A stretch of 64,000 nt of DNA from positions 1 through 64,000 of the forward strand of contig NZ_JADEYP010000010.1 of assembly GCF_020295405.1 (NCBI RefSeq), in the 5' to 3' direction. Of the stretch, positions 43,887 to 52,523 are shown piece after piece. A program made the position numbers and the translations under genes. Origin of the DNA: Sphingobacterium bovistauri (lineage in GTDB: Bacteria; Bacteroidota; Bacteroidia; Sphingobacteriales; Sphingobacteriaceae). Position 1 is the stretch's first letter, and each line of letters starts with the position of its first letter. The notes beneath the pieces are model-generated. The model worked only from the letters and a program-made list of their open reading frames with translations. It was not told the origin of the DNA and searched no databases.

Positions 43887-45974
43887 TTAAAATTGAGCTT
43901 TTCCATAAATAATTTTTATTCCCAAATAAAAGTTTCTTGGGGCTGCAGCATTAAAATATCGACCTCCGAATGCGTTAATGTCATTACCTAAGCTATAACG
44001 TTGATTTAATATATTATCACTTCCCAAAAAGAACGTCGTGCTAGATTTGAAAATTTTTAAATAAGATGACCAGGTTAGTTTGGCTTGTAACAAGTCATAT
44101 TTTTCAGCAAAGACAGTATTCGCATCATCTAATGGAATTGTAGATGTTTGATTATGGTTGATATTTAATTGAAAATGTTTATCAAAAGATATAAGAATTG
44201 AATTATTCCATGTCCAATCTGGTACCGATGTAACTTTATTTCCCGAATAATTCTTATCCAAATTAGTGTAATCTCCAAAACGATAATGATTGTATGAGGT
44301 GGCAGAATTGAATTGAAGGCTTTTAATAAAGCTATTATTGAAAGCCCAGTATGTCCAGAATGATAATTCTATTCCTTTTTGATTTATTTCACCAGCATTT
44401 GAATAAAATTCTACCCCAGAATCATTAAGTCTTCGTACTATACCGTCTTTCATATCATATTGATATAGACTCAAATCAAATAGCCAACGTTGACTTTTAT
44501 CTTTGATTTTATAACCTATTTCATAGTTTATTCCACTTTCGGCTAGCAAATTTCTATTTATTGTATTGTCTGAGGACCGTACTTCAGCTAGTGTAGGGGT
44601 AGAATATCCTTTTGATATCGAGCCTCGGACACTCATTAGCGAACTAAGATGATACGATGATGCGATTCGGGGCATCCAAACATCCTTAAAATTTATTTTA
44701 CCGGTAGACAAATTGTCTGCTGGAAAAAGGTTTTCAAATAGGATTTTATTTTTATTCAATCCTAAAGAACCTTCCATTAGCCAATTATTTGTTAAATCAA
44801 CTTGGGCCCTAGTAAAGTAATTTGTTTGTGTATTGTCTAATAAATCTTGGGCTTGTGGATTTCCAACAATACCTTTATTATTATCAAAATTGTAGATTTT
44901 ATTATAGCCTTTTACTGTTTCTAAACCAAATTGGAATTGTATAGGCAATTTAGTGTCATTGTTGATGTACGATAAAAAAGTTCTAGTACCAATATTTTTT
45001 TCTATTCTGAGCTCATAATTAGTGATAAACGGATTTTCAAAATCGGTATAAGATCCAAAAAATCCTATATAATGGCTTAGTTTTGAGCTTATCTTATACT
45101 CATGAGATATCCCGCCATAAAATGTTTTATTGTAAATCGTTGCATTTTGTTCTTGCGCACTTGGATTTGGTCCTGCAGCTGGACGTGCAGCCTTAGGATT
45201 ATCTTCGTATTGACTTAATGTTAGACCTCCCGGTGTTTGGTAATTCAAATCAGTATATAAGGCAAATAATTTAATATTTCCCTTTTTACTATATGTAAAC
45301 TGGTGTGCGGTTTGTATGGTGCTTCTAGTGAAAGCTGAATGGTCTCGATAGCCGTCTGAATGTAGGTAGGATTGGTTAATGGCAAACTGATATCTATCAT
45401 TCAATTTTTTGGTTATCCCTAAATTCTCTTGGAATAAACCATAAGAACCTGATGTTAATTGCAAACTTATTTCCTCATCGTTGTTATTACTTCCCAACCC
45501 CAAAGGATTAACACGAATTACACCACCAGAATTAGCTCCAAAAAGAGATCCGTCAGGACCTTTAATTATATGCATATTGTTTATTGAAGAGGGATCTAAT
45601 AGATTCAAATATGTATTTCCTCCTGCATCTGTAAAAGGGAACTCATCAATATATAATTTGGTGTTTCGTATACCAAAAGGAGACCGTATTAAGCTTCCAC
45701 GCATTGCTAATCTATATGAACCAGGTGATCTTTCCTCCATACGAACTCCAGCTACATTATTGATGGCGGACGTGAATGAAATTGGACTTTGGGCTGATAA
45801 GATGTTTTTAGAAATCGTATGTCCACTATTTGTAAGCTGTAGAATAGATTGCTTGTTAAAATATTGAATGACCTCAACAGGCTGTAATTCAATCTTGGTT
45901 GAATCTACAATAGACTCTTGTCCAAAAGCTAAAGTATAAGGCAGAATTAGAAAAAAAAGCAAACTGAATTTCAT
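43887..45974 (-). CDS. TonB-dependent receptor
   Basis: 695 residues. The signal peptide ends LAFGQ. The plug (about 35-160) has INNVAGVRMEERSPGSYRLAMRGSLIRSPFG, KLYIDEFPFTDAGGNTYLNLLD and IIKGPDGSLFGANSGGVIRV. It is followed by a beta barrel ending LGIKIIYGKAQF. It lacks the N-terminal carboxypeptidase-like domain of the 19649 receptor, resembling siderophore/cobalamin-type receptors. It starts 14 bp after the BamA-like gene, so a two-gene operon is likely. Ligand unknown. Confidence 0.9.
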   Translation of the reverse strand: MKFSLLFFLILPYTLAFGQESIVDSTKIELQPVEVIQYFNKQSILQLTNSGHTISKNILSAQSPISFTSAINNVAGVRMEERSPGSYRLAMRGSLIRSPFGIRNTKLYIDEFPFTDAGGNTYLNLLDPSSINNMHIIKGPDGSLFGANSGGVIRVNPLGLGSNNNDEEISLQLTSGSYGLFQENLGITKKLNDRYQFAINQSYLHSDGYRDHSAFTRSTIQTAHQFTYSKKGNIKLFALYTDLNYQTPGGLTLSQYEDNPKAARPAAGPNPSAQEQNATIYNKTFYGGISHEYKISSKLSHYIGFFGSYTDFENPFITNYELRIEKNIGTRTFLSYINNDTKLPIQFQFGLETVKGYNKIYNFDNNKGIVGNPQAQDLLDNTQTNYFTRAQVDLTNNWLMEGSLGLNKNKILFENLFPADNLSTGKINFKDVWMPRIASSYHLSSLMSVRGSISKGYSTPTLAEVRSSDNTINRNLLAESGINYEIGYKIKDKSQRWLFDLSLYQYDMKDGIVRRLNDSGVEFYSNAGEINQKGIELSFWTYWAFNNSFIKSLQFNSATSYNHYRFGDYTNLDKNYSGNKVTSVPDWTWNNSILISFDKHFQLNINHNQTSTIPLDDANTVFAEKYDLLQAKLTWSSYLKIFKSSTTFFLGSDNILNQRYSLGNDINAFGGRYFNAAAPRNFYLGIKIIYGKAQF

Positions 45975-45988
45975 AAAATTGAGGTGTC

Positions 45989-47305
45989 CTAAAAAGCTTC
46001 ATTAAGTCCTAAAAATAAGCCTTTTTGACCAAATTTACCAAACGCATAATCTATACATAGATTGGTTCGAGTTAATTTATTAAATAATATGCGTAAACCA
46101 GCACCTCCCGCAGGCTGCCATTGTCTGAATAATTTACTACCTATTTCATCATCAATAGTTTGCATATTTGCGAAAACAACACCACTCAAAAATTGATTTC
46201 GTAGAATAGGGAAACGGTATTCTATTTCTGTATATGCGAATGATTTACCTCTGAAATAACCATTTGTATACCCTCGTCCTGATCGCGCGTATGGATCTTT
46301 ACCAGTACCAGGTAAGTCTAAATAACCTTGATCACCACCGACATTGAAAGATCCATAATGCCAAAATGCTAACACATGGTTAGGTCGATAGTTAGACAGT
46401 TGCCAATATTTACGGAAGTCAGTCAGCAACTGAAAACCTTCTTGTGAACTACCAAGCCATGTTTGATTTGCTCTCAAAACTATATCTGAATAAATACCTT
46501 TATATGCATTGTTTGGATTATCTCGTGTCATGTATTGAACATTAAGCATTAAGCCGTTATTATTGTTCATATGTGGATTATAGCCTTTGCGATCGCTATA
46601 TACATCTAATGGGGTATTCTCAAAGTCGCCTAATGTCTTGATGTTTCTTTTTAAATCAATATAAATTCCTGCTCCTAAAAATAGATTATCAGTTAATTGT
46701 TTATATATACGTTCGCTAAATCCGTAAACCGTATAATTATTTACATATCGAATCCTTTCTGGATTATTTAAGATTTGTTCTTCATCAGTAAGATTTTCTA
46801 ATGGCATGCCTAGTCCAATTCCATAATCAAGTCCTACCATTTTAGCGATGTGAAGACTTCCTTTTAGATTCCAATTATTTTCTTTTGTATAGGTGTCGTG
46901 AAATAAATAACCAACTGCTATACCTTTAGTTGTATAATTTAGGGCAGTAGCAAAAACTGACATGCTCGTATTCTTTTTGTCCCCAAAATAAACTCCTCCT
47001 ACAGCTTTCACGCCTATTTGAAATCCAATACTTGGATTATAGTTTATATTAGGTAAATATGAAATTGGAGAACGCTTTTTTGAAAAATTTTCTTTATTTT
47101 TATTTTTTATAGGATTAATCGCTTTAAATGCGTCAACAACATCATAAAGAGAATCAATTTGTTGTATCTGGTTTTGCTTTAGCGTTTTAGGTTGTTGTAC
47201 AGTATCTAATGGGATATTTTGATCTACCAATTGAGCCTTTACATTATTTAGACCTAATAGTATACATACGATAATACAGAATAAAAATTGGATGTGAGCT
47301 TTCAA
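45989..47305 (-). CDS. BamA/TamA (D15)-like outer-membrane barrel protein, TTG start
   Basis: 438 residues when started at the TTG at 47305, which gives signal peptide KAHIQFLFCIIVCILLGLNNVKAQ. An ATG at 47359 lies upstream of a good promoter element and gives an awkward N terminus. There are no POTRA domains; the whole mature part is a barrel with surface-antigen features (PSIGFQIGVKAVGGVYFG; ARSGRGYTNGYFRGKSFAYTEIEYRFPIL; GGAGLRILFNKLTRTNLCIDYAFG). Barrel-only D15 proteins are common in Bacteroidota; role unknown, perhaps a partner of the TonB receptor downstream. Confidence 0.82.
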   Translation of the reverse strand: MKAHIQFLFCIIVCILLGLNNVKAQLVDQNIPLDTVQQPKTLKQNQIQQIDSLYDVVDAFKAINPIKNKNKENFSKKRSPISYLPNINYNPSIGFQIGVKAVGGVYFGDKKNTSMSVFATALNYTTKGIAVGYLFHDTYTKENNWNLKGSLHIAKMVGLDYGIGLGMPLENLTDEEQILNNPERIRYVNNYTVYGFSERIYKQLTDNLFLGAGIYIDLKRNIKTLGDFENTPLDVYSDRKGYNPHMNNNNGLMLNVQYMTRDNPNNAYKGIYSDIVLRANQTWLGSSQEGFQLLTDFRKYWQLSNYRPNHVLAFWHYGSFNVGGDQGYLDLPGTGKDPYARSGRGYTNGYFRGKSFAYTEIEYRFPILRNQFLSGVVFANMQTIDDEIGSKLFRQWQPAGGAGLRILFNKLTRTNLCIDYAFGKFGQKGLFLGLNEAF

Positions 47306-47345
47306 TGTTTTATAGTTATAAAGCTTTCTAAAAGAAAATGAAGTA

Positions 47346-47353
47346 CAAAAGTA
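47346..47353 (-). promoter_or_regulatory. Promoter -7 element of the BamA-like/TonB operon
   Basis: The minus strand reads TACTTTTG, which implies a start near 47340 and therefore supports the TTG start at 47305 over the ATG at 47359. Confidence 0.5.
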
Positions 47354-47434
47354 AGACATTCATTCAGTAATAACTATCGTAATAAAACAATAATATAAAG
47401 ATAAGTGTTAAGATATATAAATTATGTTTATATT

Positions 47435-47716
47435 ATGATAATCAGACACGAGGAAAATAGCAACAAAGGTGTATTCTTTGCGATAGAAGATGATAAGAGA
47501 ATAGGTGAAATGACTTATTCAAAAGCAGGAACAGATAAGATAATTATAGATCATACTGAAGTAGATGAGAATCAAAAGGGAAAAGGGGTAGGAAGGATTC
47601 TCTTATTTAAAGTAGTAGATTTTGCAAGAGATAATAATATTAAGATTGTTCCGTTATGCCCATTCGCAAAATCAATATTCGATAAGGATATTGATATACG
47701 CGATGTCTTGGCGTAA
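47435..47716 (+). CDS. Small GNAT-type acetyltransferase (YjdJ/NATD1-like)
   Basis: 93 residues from the ATG at 47435 (MIIRHEENSNKGVFFA). It has the compact GNAT core: GEMTYSKAGTDKIIIDHTEVDENQKGKGVGRILLFKVVDFARDNN with the acetyl-CoA loop QKGKGVG, then IVPLCPFAKSIFDKD. Proteins of this size (Acetyltransf_CG group) are half-length GNATs. It ends at a strong terminator. Substrate unknown. Confidence 0.88.
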   Translation: MIIRHEENSNKGVFFAIEDDKRIGEMTYSKAGTDKIIIDHTEVDENQKGKGVGRILLFKVVDFARDNNIKIVPLCPFAKSIFDKDIDIRDVLA

Positions 47717-47740
47717 ATTTTTATGTAATTTGGGGTTAGT

Positions 47741-47777
47741 AGAGTTCTTGAAAGAAATTTCAAGAACTCTTTTTTTT
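47741..47777 (+). terminator. Rho-independent terminator of the 47435 gene
   Basis: AGAGTTCTTGAAA pairs perfectly over 13 bp with TTTCAAGAACTCT around GAAA, followed by eight T. It also lies directly at the 3' end of the convergent LuxR-type gene. Confidence 0.92.
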
Positions 47778-47778
47778 G

Positions 47779-48477
47779 TTAAGCTTGAGATAGTTTTCGA
47801 ATTAAATCAATGAAATTAGTTGAATTCGTTTTGTTTAGAATATTTTTACGATGCGTATCTACAGTGTATTTACTTGTACACAATTTATTTGATATTTCTG
47901 TACTATTAAGACCTTCTTGTACTAGTTTTAAAATTTCTAATTCTCGTTTGGTAAGTTTATAACAATTTTCTGTGTCCAAATAAATATTACGAGTTTTGTC
48001 ATAAATTCGATGATCATTGACGGGTCTTATCGCATAATCAGGAATACGCTGGTGGATTACTAAAGTTTTAGTTAAATCGCCAGTATTACTAACTTCTAAA
48101 GCTTGACAGGTTTGTTTTATTGTGATAAATTTTCCTTCTGAATTTTTTACACGATAGGTATATGTATATAAATAGTTGAAATGCTCATTAAAACGTAGAT
48201 CATTTTTAAATAGTAAATCTTTCTCTTCACATTCAAAAAAATAGTTTCTATCGTCTGGGTGCATGCATTCAATTAAATCTTCTACTGTGAATGTTGCCGA
48301 ATTGTACCCCATTAACGTGTTGAATGCTGTATTCATAAAAGATATTACATTTAGACTACAGTCAAAAATGAAATAGTAACTGTCAATTAGAGCTTTGTTA
48401 TCTTCTTCAATATTCGTAACTGAACTTTGCTTTTGGAATAGTTCATTCCATCTTTCGTTTTTAATTTCAATAGACAT
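47779..48477 (-). CDS. PAS-domain LuxR/GerE-type transcriptional regulator
   Basis: 232 residues. An N-terminal PAS-like sensor domain (about 30-130, YFIFDCSLNVISFMNTAFNTLMGYNS) is followed by a C-terminal LuxR helix-turn-helix (about 168-228) with LTKRELEILKLVQEGLNSTEISNKL and TVDTHRKNILNKTNSTN. No receiver domain is seen. The ligand of the PAS domain and the regulon are unknown. It has a good TATATTTG promoter element. Confidence 0.9.
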   Translation of the reverse strand: MSIEIKNERWNELFQKQSSVTNIEEDNKALIDSYYFIFDCSLNVISFMNTAFNTLMGYNSATFTVEDLIECMHPDDRNYFFECEEKDLLFKNDLRFNEHFNYLYTYTYRVKNSEGKFITIKQTCQALEVSNTGDLTKTLVIHQRIPDYAIRPVNDHRIYDKTRNIYLDTENCYKLTKRELEILKLVQEGLNSTEISNKLCTSKYTVDTHRKNILNKTNSTNFIDLIRKLSQA

Positions 48478-48499
48478 TTTTGGTAATAGTTTGGTTTAG

Positions 48500-48507
48500 C
48501 AAATATA
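48500..48507 (-). promoter_or_regulatory. Promoter -7 element of the PAS-LuxR gene
   Basis: The minus strand reads TATATTTG, 22 nt before the ATG at 48477. Confidence 0.5.
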
Positions 48508-48596
48508 GTTTATTTATCGCGAAACGACATATAAATAAGGATTATGATTATTAATCTTTGCATTTTTGTTAAATTCTATTTTTTATTAAATATCTA

Positions 48597-48604
48597 TAAC
48601 TTTG
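48597..48604 (+). promoter_or_regulatory. Promoter -7 element abutting the 48609 gene
   Basis: TAACTTTG ends 4 nt before the ATG at 48609, the same geometry as guaA, suggesting a leaderless or very short-leader transcript. The -33 box is poor. Confidence 0.5.
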
Positions 48605-48608
48605 TAAA

Positions 48609-49130
48609 ATGAAGAACGGAAAAAAAAAGCAGGAAGAGGTGCAGCCTCCTAGACCAGTTGATATTTATTTCAATCATTTGGATTCAACTTTCGTTGGAAG
48701 TAAGCCTCTTTATGCTATATTGTTAACTTTAGCATTTTTTGGAGTAATGGGATTAGTTTGGATGATTCCATTTCCTCAATTTGACTTTCTAAAAAGGATG
48801 AACGCACAGACTTTTCTGAATTGGGGTTCCTTTTATATTGCAATCATTATCTATTTGTACCTTAAGTTAGCACCAACTTTGTCTTATGCCGCTTTATTTA
48901 GTATAGCTATCATGAGTTTTTTTATTGTACAATTAGAATATGTTGAACGAGATGGAGGACCTACTGTAATTTTGGTTTGTGGCACTTTAGCTTTGATTGG
49001 ATTAGTTGGTATATGGTTAATTGCTAAAAAGGAAAAGGCATATTCTGGCAAATTATTTTGGAATTTACTAACTATCGGTCCTATATGGCTTTGGTCAAAA
49101 GTATTTAATAAGTTAAAAATAAAATATTAA
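48609..49130 (+). CDS. Four-helix integral membrane protein of unknown function
   Basis: 173 residues. A charged N terminus (MKNGKKKQEEVQPPRPVDIYF) is followed by about four membrane helices: LYAILLTLAFFGVMGLVWMI, FLNWGSFYIAIIIYLYL, ALFSIAIMSFFIVQL and PTVILVCGTLALIGLVGIWLI. The layout with FNH near the start and a WxIPFPxFxF segment faintly recalls the Mpo1/DUF962 family, but I cannot assign it. It is monocistronic with its own promoter and terminator. Confidence 0.75.
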   Translation: MKNGKKKQEEVQPPRPVDIYFNHLDSTFVGSKPLYAILLTLAFFGVMGLVWMIPFPQFDFLKRMNAQTFLNWGSFYIAIIIYLYLKLAPTLSYAALFSIAIMSFFIVQLEYVERDGGPTVILVCGTLALIGLVGIWLIAKKEKAYSGKLFWNLLTIGPIWLWSKVFNKLKIKY

Positions 49131-49149
49131 TTATATCGTAAGAATTGAG

Positions 49150-49181
49150 ATCCCGAATAGTAAAATGTTCGGGATTTTTTT
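49150..49181 (+). terminator. Rho-independent terminator of the 48609 gene
   Basis: ATCCCGAA (49150-49157) pairs with TTCGGGAT (49168-49175) around a 10-nt loop, followed by seven T. Confidence 0.87.
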
Positions 49182-49211
49182 ATAATTTGTTTTGTAGAAA
49201 TAAATTTAAAG

Positions 49212-49805
49212 ATGAGCCAATATAATTATCCATTACATTTCAAATTTAGAATCTCCACATTCTCTAATGATTTTGAGGCAACAGATTCCTTGGGAAATAC
49301 TTTATTTTATGTGAGAGAGAAAATACTTACTTGGAGAGATCAAATGAAAGTATATAGTAATGGTACTAAAGATGAGTTGTTGTATGAAATTAAATCAAAC
49401 AAATTAATTGATTTTCAACAGACCTTTGCGATTACAAATTCACAAGGTGATATGGTCGGAAAAGTTCGTCGAAAAACAATTAGCTCACTTTGGAAGTCTA
49501 CATTCAAAGTGATGGATGCTAGCGATAGCCACGATTATACCATTAAGGAGAAGAATGCTTTTGTTAAAATGTGGGACGGTGTATTTGGTGAAATTCCAAT
49601 AATAGGTATGTTATCTGGATATGTATTCAATCCTTCTTATATTTTGTCATCTACAGCTGGTGAGCCTTTGTTTGAATTGAAGAAGGAGCCATCGTTTTTC
49701 GGTAGAAAATTTACAGTTGATAAATTAACTTCGAATGATGTAGATGAAGAACGCCTTATATTAAGTTTGGTGGTGATGGTTTTGATAGAACGCAGTCGGG
49801 GCTAA
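49212..49805 (+). CDS. LURP-one-related / scramblase-like (Tubby C-like) protein
   Basis: 197 residues. Repeated beta-hairpin units match the LOR/phospholipid scramblase fold: FEATDSLGNTLFYVREKILTWRDQMKVYSN, QTFAITNSQGDMVGKVRRK, FKVMDASDSHDYTIKEK and YILSSTAGEPLFELKKEPSFFGRKFTVDK. The last 25 residues form a hydrophobic helix (LILSLVVMVLIERS), the buried central helix of the Tubby-like barrel. Function in bacteria is unknown. Its stop overlaps the stop of the convergent GNAT gene. Confidence 0.82.
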   Translation: MSQYNYPLHFKFRISTFSNDFEATDSLGNTLFYVREKILTWRDQMKVYSNGTKDELLYEIKSNKLIDFQQTFAITNSQGDMVGKVRRKTISSLWKSTFKVMDASDSHDYTIKEKNAFVKMWDGVFGEIPIIGMLSGYVFNPSYILSSTAGEPLFELKKEPSFFGRKFTVDKLTSNDVDEERLILSLVVMVLIERSRG

Positions 49806-50311
49806 TAGCTGTTTTTAGAGATCATGAATTCGTATTGTATACTATTGGGATCATTTGGTGCTGGATACTCTTTTGTTTTTCTTGCGCCTATGCGCAGCAA
49901 AGCTTTTTGAGATCTGTAATTAAATTCACGCACATGAAATACAACATGATCTAGATATTGAAAAGCATAGTTAATCATTAGATTTTTCATAGATTGATTG
50001 TATATGCCTCCGTGATGAGACATAACTAAAAAAGTGTAGCCAATAGCTACACTTTTTTTATCTAAATCTAAATTATAATATGATGTTGCTCCAATAATGT
50101 GTTTTGTTCTATTCTCTACAACCAAAAAAGGTTGGTTTGTATTTAAAAGATGTTCAAAAAAAACTTTAAATCCTGAAAACGTATATCGCGTAAAGTCTGG
50201 ATGATCTTTCCAGATTTCGGAATCCGCAGCTACTTCAAATAATTTATCAAAATCATCTTCTTTCAATTTTACTAAAGAAAGTAAATCGTTTTCAAGGGGC
50301 TTAAACTCCAT
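49802..50311 (-). CDS. GNAT acetyltransferase (RimJ/RimL-like)
   Basis: 169 residues with the RimJ/RimL layout: LVKLKEDDFDKLFEVAADSEIWKDH, VVENRTKHIIGATSYYN, the acetyl-CoA region SHHGGIYNQSMKNLMINYAFQYL and VVFHVREFNYRSQKALLRIGARK. It probably acetylates a protein N terminus or small amine. The start codon overlaps the tyrA stop (TAATG), so it is coupled to tyrA, although no link to aromatic synthesis is known. Confidence 0.9.
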   Translation of the reverse strand: MEFKPLENDLLSLVKLKEDDFDKLFEVAADSEIWKDHPDFTRYTFSGFKVFFEHLLNTNQPFLVVENRTKHIIGATSYYNLDLDKKSVAIGYTFLVMSHHGGIYNQSMKNLMINYAFQYLDHVVFHVREFNYRSQKALLRIGARKTKEYPAPNDPNSIQYEFMISKNSY

Positions 50312-51150
50312 TATTTTATAATTCTTTTAATCTTATTAGATTTTTTAATAAGCTTGTGCAATCCTTCGTAATCCTCTTTCTCTAATTTATTGTGTAGTTT
50401 TTGAAGTTGTTTAATATGTTCCTCTAAAACTTCTAACACATTTTCGCGATTTTGTTTAAAGATTGGTGTCCACATGTCTGGAGATGACTTAGCTAATCGC
50501 ACTGTAGATTCAAAACCAGAGCCTGCTAATTCAAAAATTCTTCCCTGTGATTTTTCTTTCTCCAAAACCGTCAACGCTAGAGCAAACGATGTCAAATGAG
50601 AAATATGTGACACATAAGCCGTATGCATATCGTGCTCTTCTGCATTCATAAACAAAGACTTCATCTCCAATAAATCCGTCAATGCATCAGCCAAATCAAA
50701 TGCATCTTCATCCGATTTAAAAGCTTCAACATACACCATATTTTTGTCTTTGAACAAATTAGGTAGAGCAGCTTCAGGTCCAGAATATTCTGTACCTGCC
50801 ATAGGGTGGGCTGCAACGTATCTGCCACGATTTGTATGTTCTGCAATTTTTTGTAGTATGTTAATCTTGGTAGACCCCATATCAATCACTACTTGATCGG
50901 TAACTTTATCTAATATATATGGAGTTAATTGCATGATAGCATCAACTGGTGTAGTCAATATTATTATTTTACAGGATGCTATCGCTTCATCTAAGTCTTG
51001 AATTTCATCTACCAAGCCCAATTGAAGAGCTTTTTTTTGATTAGATTCACTTTTGTCTACCCCAATTACTTTTTCAGCAAATCCAGTTTCTTTAAGTCGG
51101 ATGGCAATAGATCCACCTATTAAACCAATTCCGACAATAGCTATATTCAT
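50311..51150 (-). CDS. tyrA: Prephenate dehydrogenase
   Basis: 279 residues from the ATG at 51150 (MNIAIVGIGLIGGSIAIRL). Rossmann GxGxxG is at the N terminus, followed by VIDMGSTKINI, AAHPMAGTEYSGPEAA (catalytic His region) and SHISHLTSFALAL. It oxidises prephenate to 4-hydroxyphenylpyruvate for tyrosine. It lies 24 bp after the aminotransferase gene, as in the aromatic clusters of Bacteroidota, though pheA and aroF/aroQ are not present here. It is coupled to the downstream GNAT gene. Confidence 0.93.
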   Translation of the reverse strand: MNIAIVGIGLIGGSIAIRLKETGFAEKVIGVDKSESNQKKALQLGLVDEIQDLDEAIASCKIIILTTPVDAIMQLTPYILDKVTDQVVIDMGSTKINILQKIAEHTNRGRYVAAHPMAGTEYSGPEAALPNLFKDKNMVYVEAFKSDEDAFDLADALTDLLEMKSLFMNAEEHDMHTAYVSHISHLTSFALALTVLEKEKSQGRIFELAGSGFESTVRLAKSSPDMWTPIFKQNRENVLEVLEEHIKQLQKLHNKLEKEDYEGLHKLIKKSNKIKRIIK

Positions 51151-51174
51151 ATATTGTGTATTACTATTTTTCAA

Positions 51175-52335
51175 CTAAAAATTTTCTTTAATCCGAGTGA
51201 TAGCTTTATCCAAATTTGTAGGATTGGCACACAGACTGATACGTATGAATTGATCTCCTGCTGTACCAAATATTCCACCTGGTGTAATGAATACATTAGT
51301 GTCATATAAAACTTTGTTACTTAATTCATAAGAGTTCCTGTATTTATCAGAAACTTTAGCCCAAACAAATAAACCAACTTGATTCAAATTATATTTACAA
51401 TTCAGCAAATCCATGATTTCGAATACTTTCTTACGGCGTTCTGCATATTCTTCATTTAGTTGGGTATACCAAGATTTATCTAGGTTTAAAGCCTTCGCAG
51501 CAGCTAATTGCAGGGGCAAAAACATCCCTGAATCCATATTACTTTTGAAGCGTAATATTTCTCCAATTCGTGTTTCATTAGCCACCAACATACCAATTCG
51601 CCATCCAGCCATATTGGATGATTTGCTTAATGAATTCAATTCGATAGCCACCTCTTTAGCTCCTTTAACAGTCATGATACTTTCTGGAGAATCATTCAGT
51701 ATAAAACTGTATGGATTATCGTGACAAATCAAAATATTATATTTTTTACCAAAGGCAATAACTTTTTCAAAAAATTCAGTATTAGCTAATGCTCCAGTAG
51801 GCATATGCGGATAGTTGATCCACATCATTTTCACTTTAGAAAGGTCTGATTTTTCTAATTCTTCAAAATCAACCAACCAATTATTCGATTGCGATAAAGT
51901 ATAGGGCACAGGTGTGGCTCCAGTTACACGAACAGCACTAGTGTATGCCGGATAGCCTGGATTCGGAATTAATACTTCATCACCTTCTTGTAAGTAAGTC
52001 ATGCAGATATGTACGATTCCTTCTTTAGATCCTATTAATGGTAAAATTTCTGTATTTGCATCGAGATTAACACGATAATATCGGGAATACCAATCTGCCA
52101 TTGCTTGGCGCAGGGCAGGAGCTCCTTTGTAATTTTGATAACCGTGTGTATTGGATAGAGAAGCTTGCGCAGTCAATTCCTTGATTACATCGGGATGAGG
52201 TGGCAAGTCAGGGCTTCCAATGCCAAGATTTATGACTTGAGCACCCGCTTTGTTCATCTCATCGATCTCTCTTAATTTCTTCGAAAAGTAGTATTCTTCT
52301 GTATGTTGTAATCTTTTCGCTACCTGAATTTCCAT
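51175..52335 (-). CDS. PLP-dependent class I/II aminotransferase
   Basis: 386 residues of fold type I. It has INLGIGSPDLPPHPDV, HGYQNYKGAPALRQAM, the cofactor residues in NYPHMPTGA (Asn174), HDNPYS (Asp206), the PLP lysine Lys238 in SLSKSSNMAGWR and Arg246 in the same stretch, plus a substrate Arg in FIRISLCAN. It resembles AspC/DapL-type enzymes, and its position just before tyrA suggests aromatic or prephenate amino transfer. Confidence 0.88.
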   Translation of the reverse strand: MEIQVAKRLQHTEEYYFSKKLREIDEMNKAGAQVINLGIGSPDLPPHPDVIKELTAQASLSNTHGYQNYKGAPALRQAMADWYSRYYRVNLDANTEILPLIGSKEGIVHICMTYLQEGDEVLIPNPGYPAYTSAVRVTGATPVPYTLSQSNNWLVDFEELEKSDLSKVKMMWINYPHMPTGALANTEFFEKVIAFGKKYNILICHDNPYSFILNDSPESIMTVKGAKEVAIELNSLSKSSNMAGWRIGMLVANETRIGEILRFKSNMDSGMFLPLQLAAAKALNLDKSWYTQLNEEYAERRKKVFEIMDLLNCKYNLNQVGLFVWAKVSDKYRNSYELSNKVLYDTNVFITPGGIFGTAGDQFIRISLCANPTNLDKAITRIKENF

Positions 52336-52495
52336 TAAAATAAATATTTGGTGCTAAATTTATAAAAACTTATGCTCTTTGTTGAATAATTTAGCTACAA
52401 AAGTCTATATTTTTTATATACTTTTCATTTTATCAATTGTATGCAACATTTTGTAGGTAAATTTCTAATAGCAGCTAATTGACAGTCATTTTTAC

Positions 52496-52503
52496 TACTT
52501 TTG
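52496..52503 (+). promoter_or_regulatory. Promoter -7 element of the ABC exporter gene
   Basis: TACTTTTG lies 20 nt before the ATG at 52524. Confidence 0.5.
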
Positions 52504-52523
52504 TTTACTGAGAGTTTATATGA

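Noticed and set aside
45481..45867. Plus-strand open frame inside the TonB receptor gene
   Set aside because: It is antisense to the conserved plug domain and has no recognisable product.
47306..47359. ATG start of the BamA-like gene at 47359
   Set aside because: A TACTTTTG promoter element lies within this stretch, and the TTG at 47305 gives a proper signal peptide.
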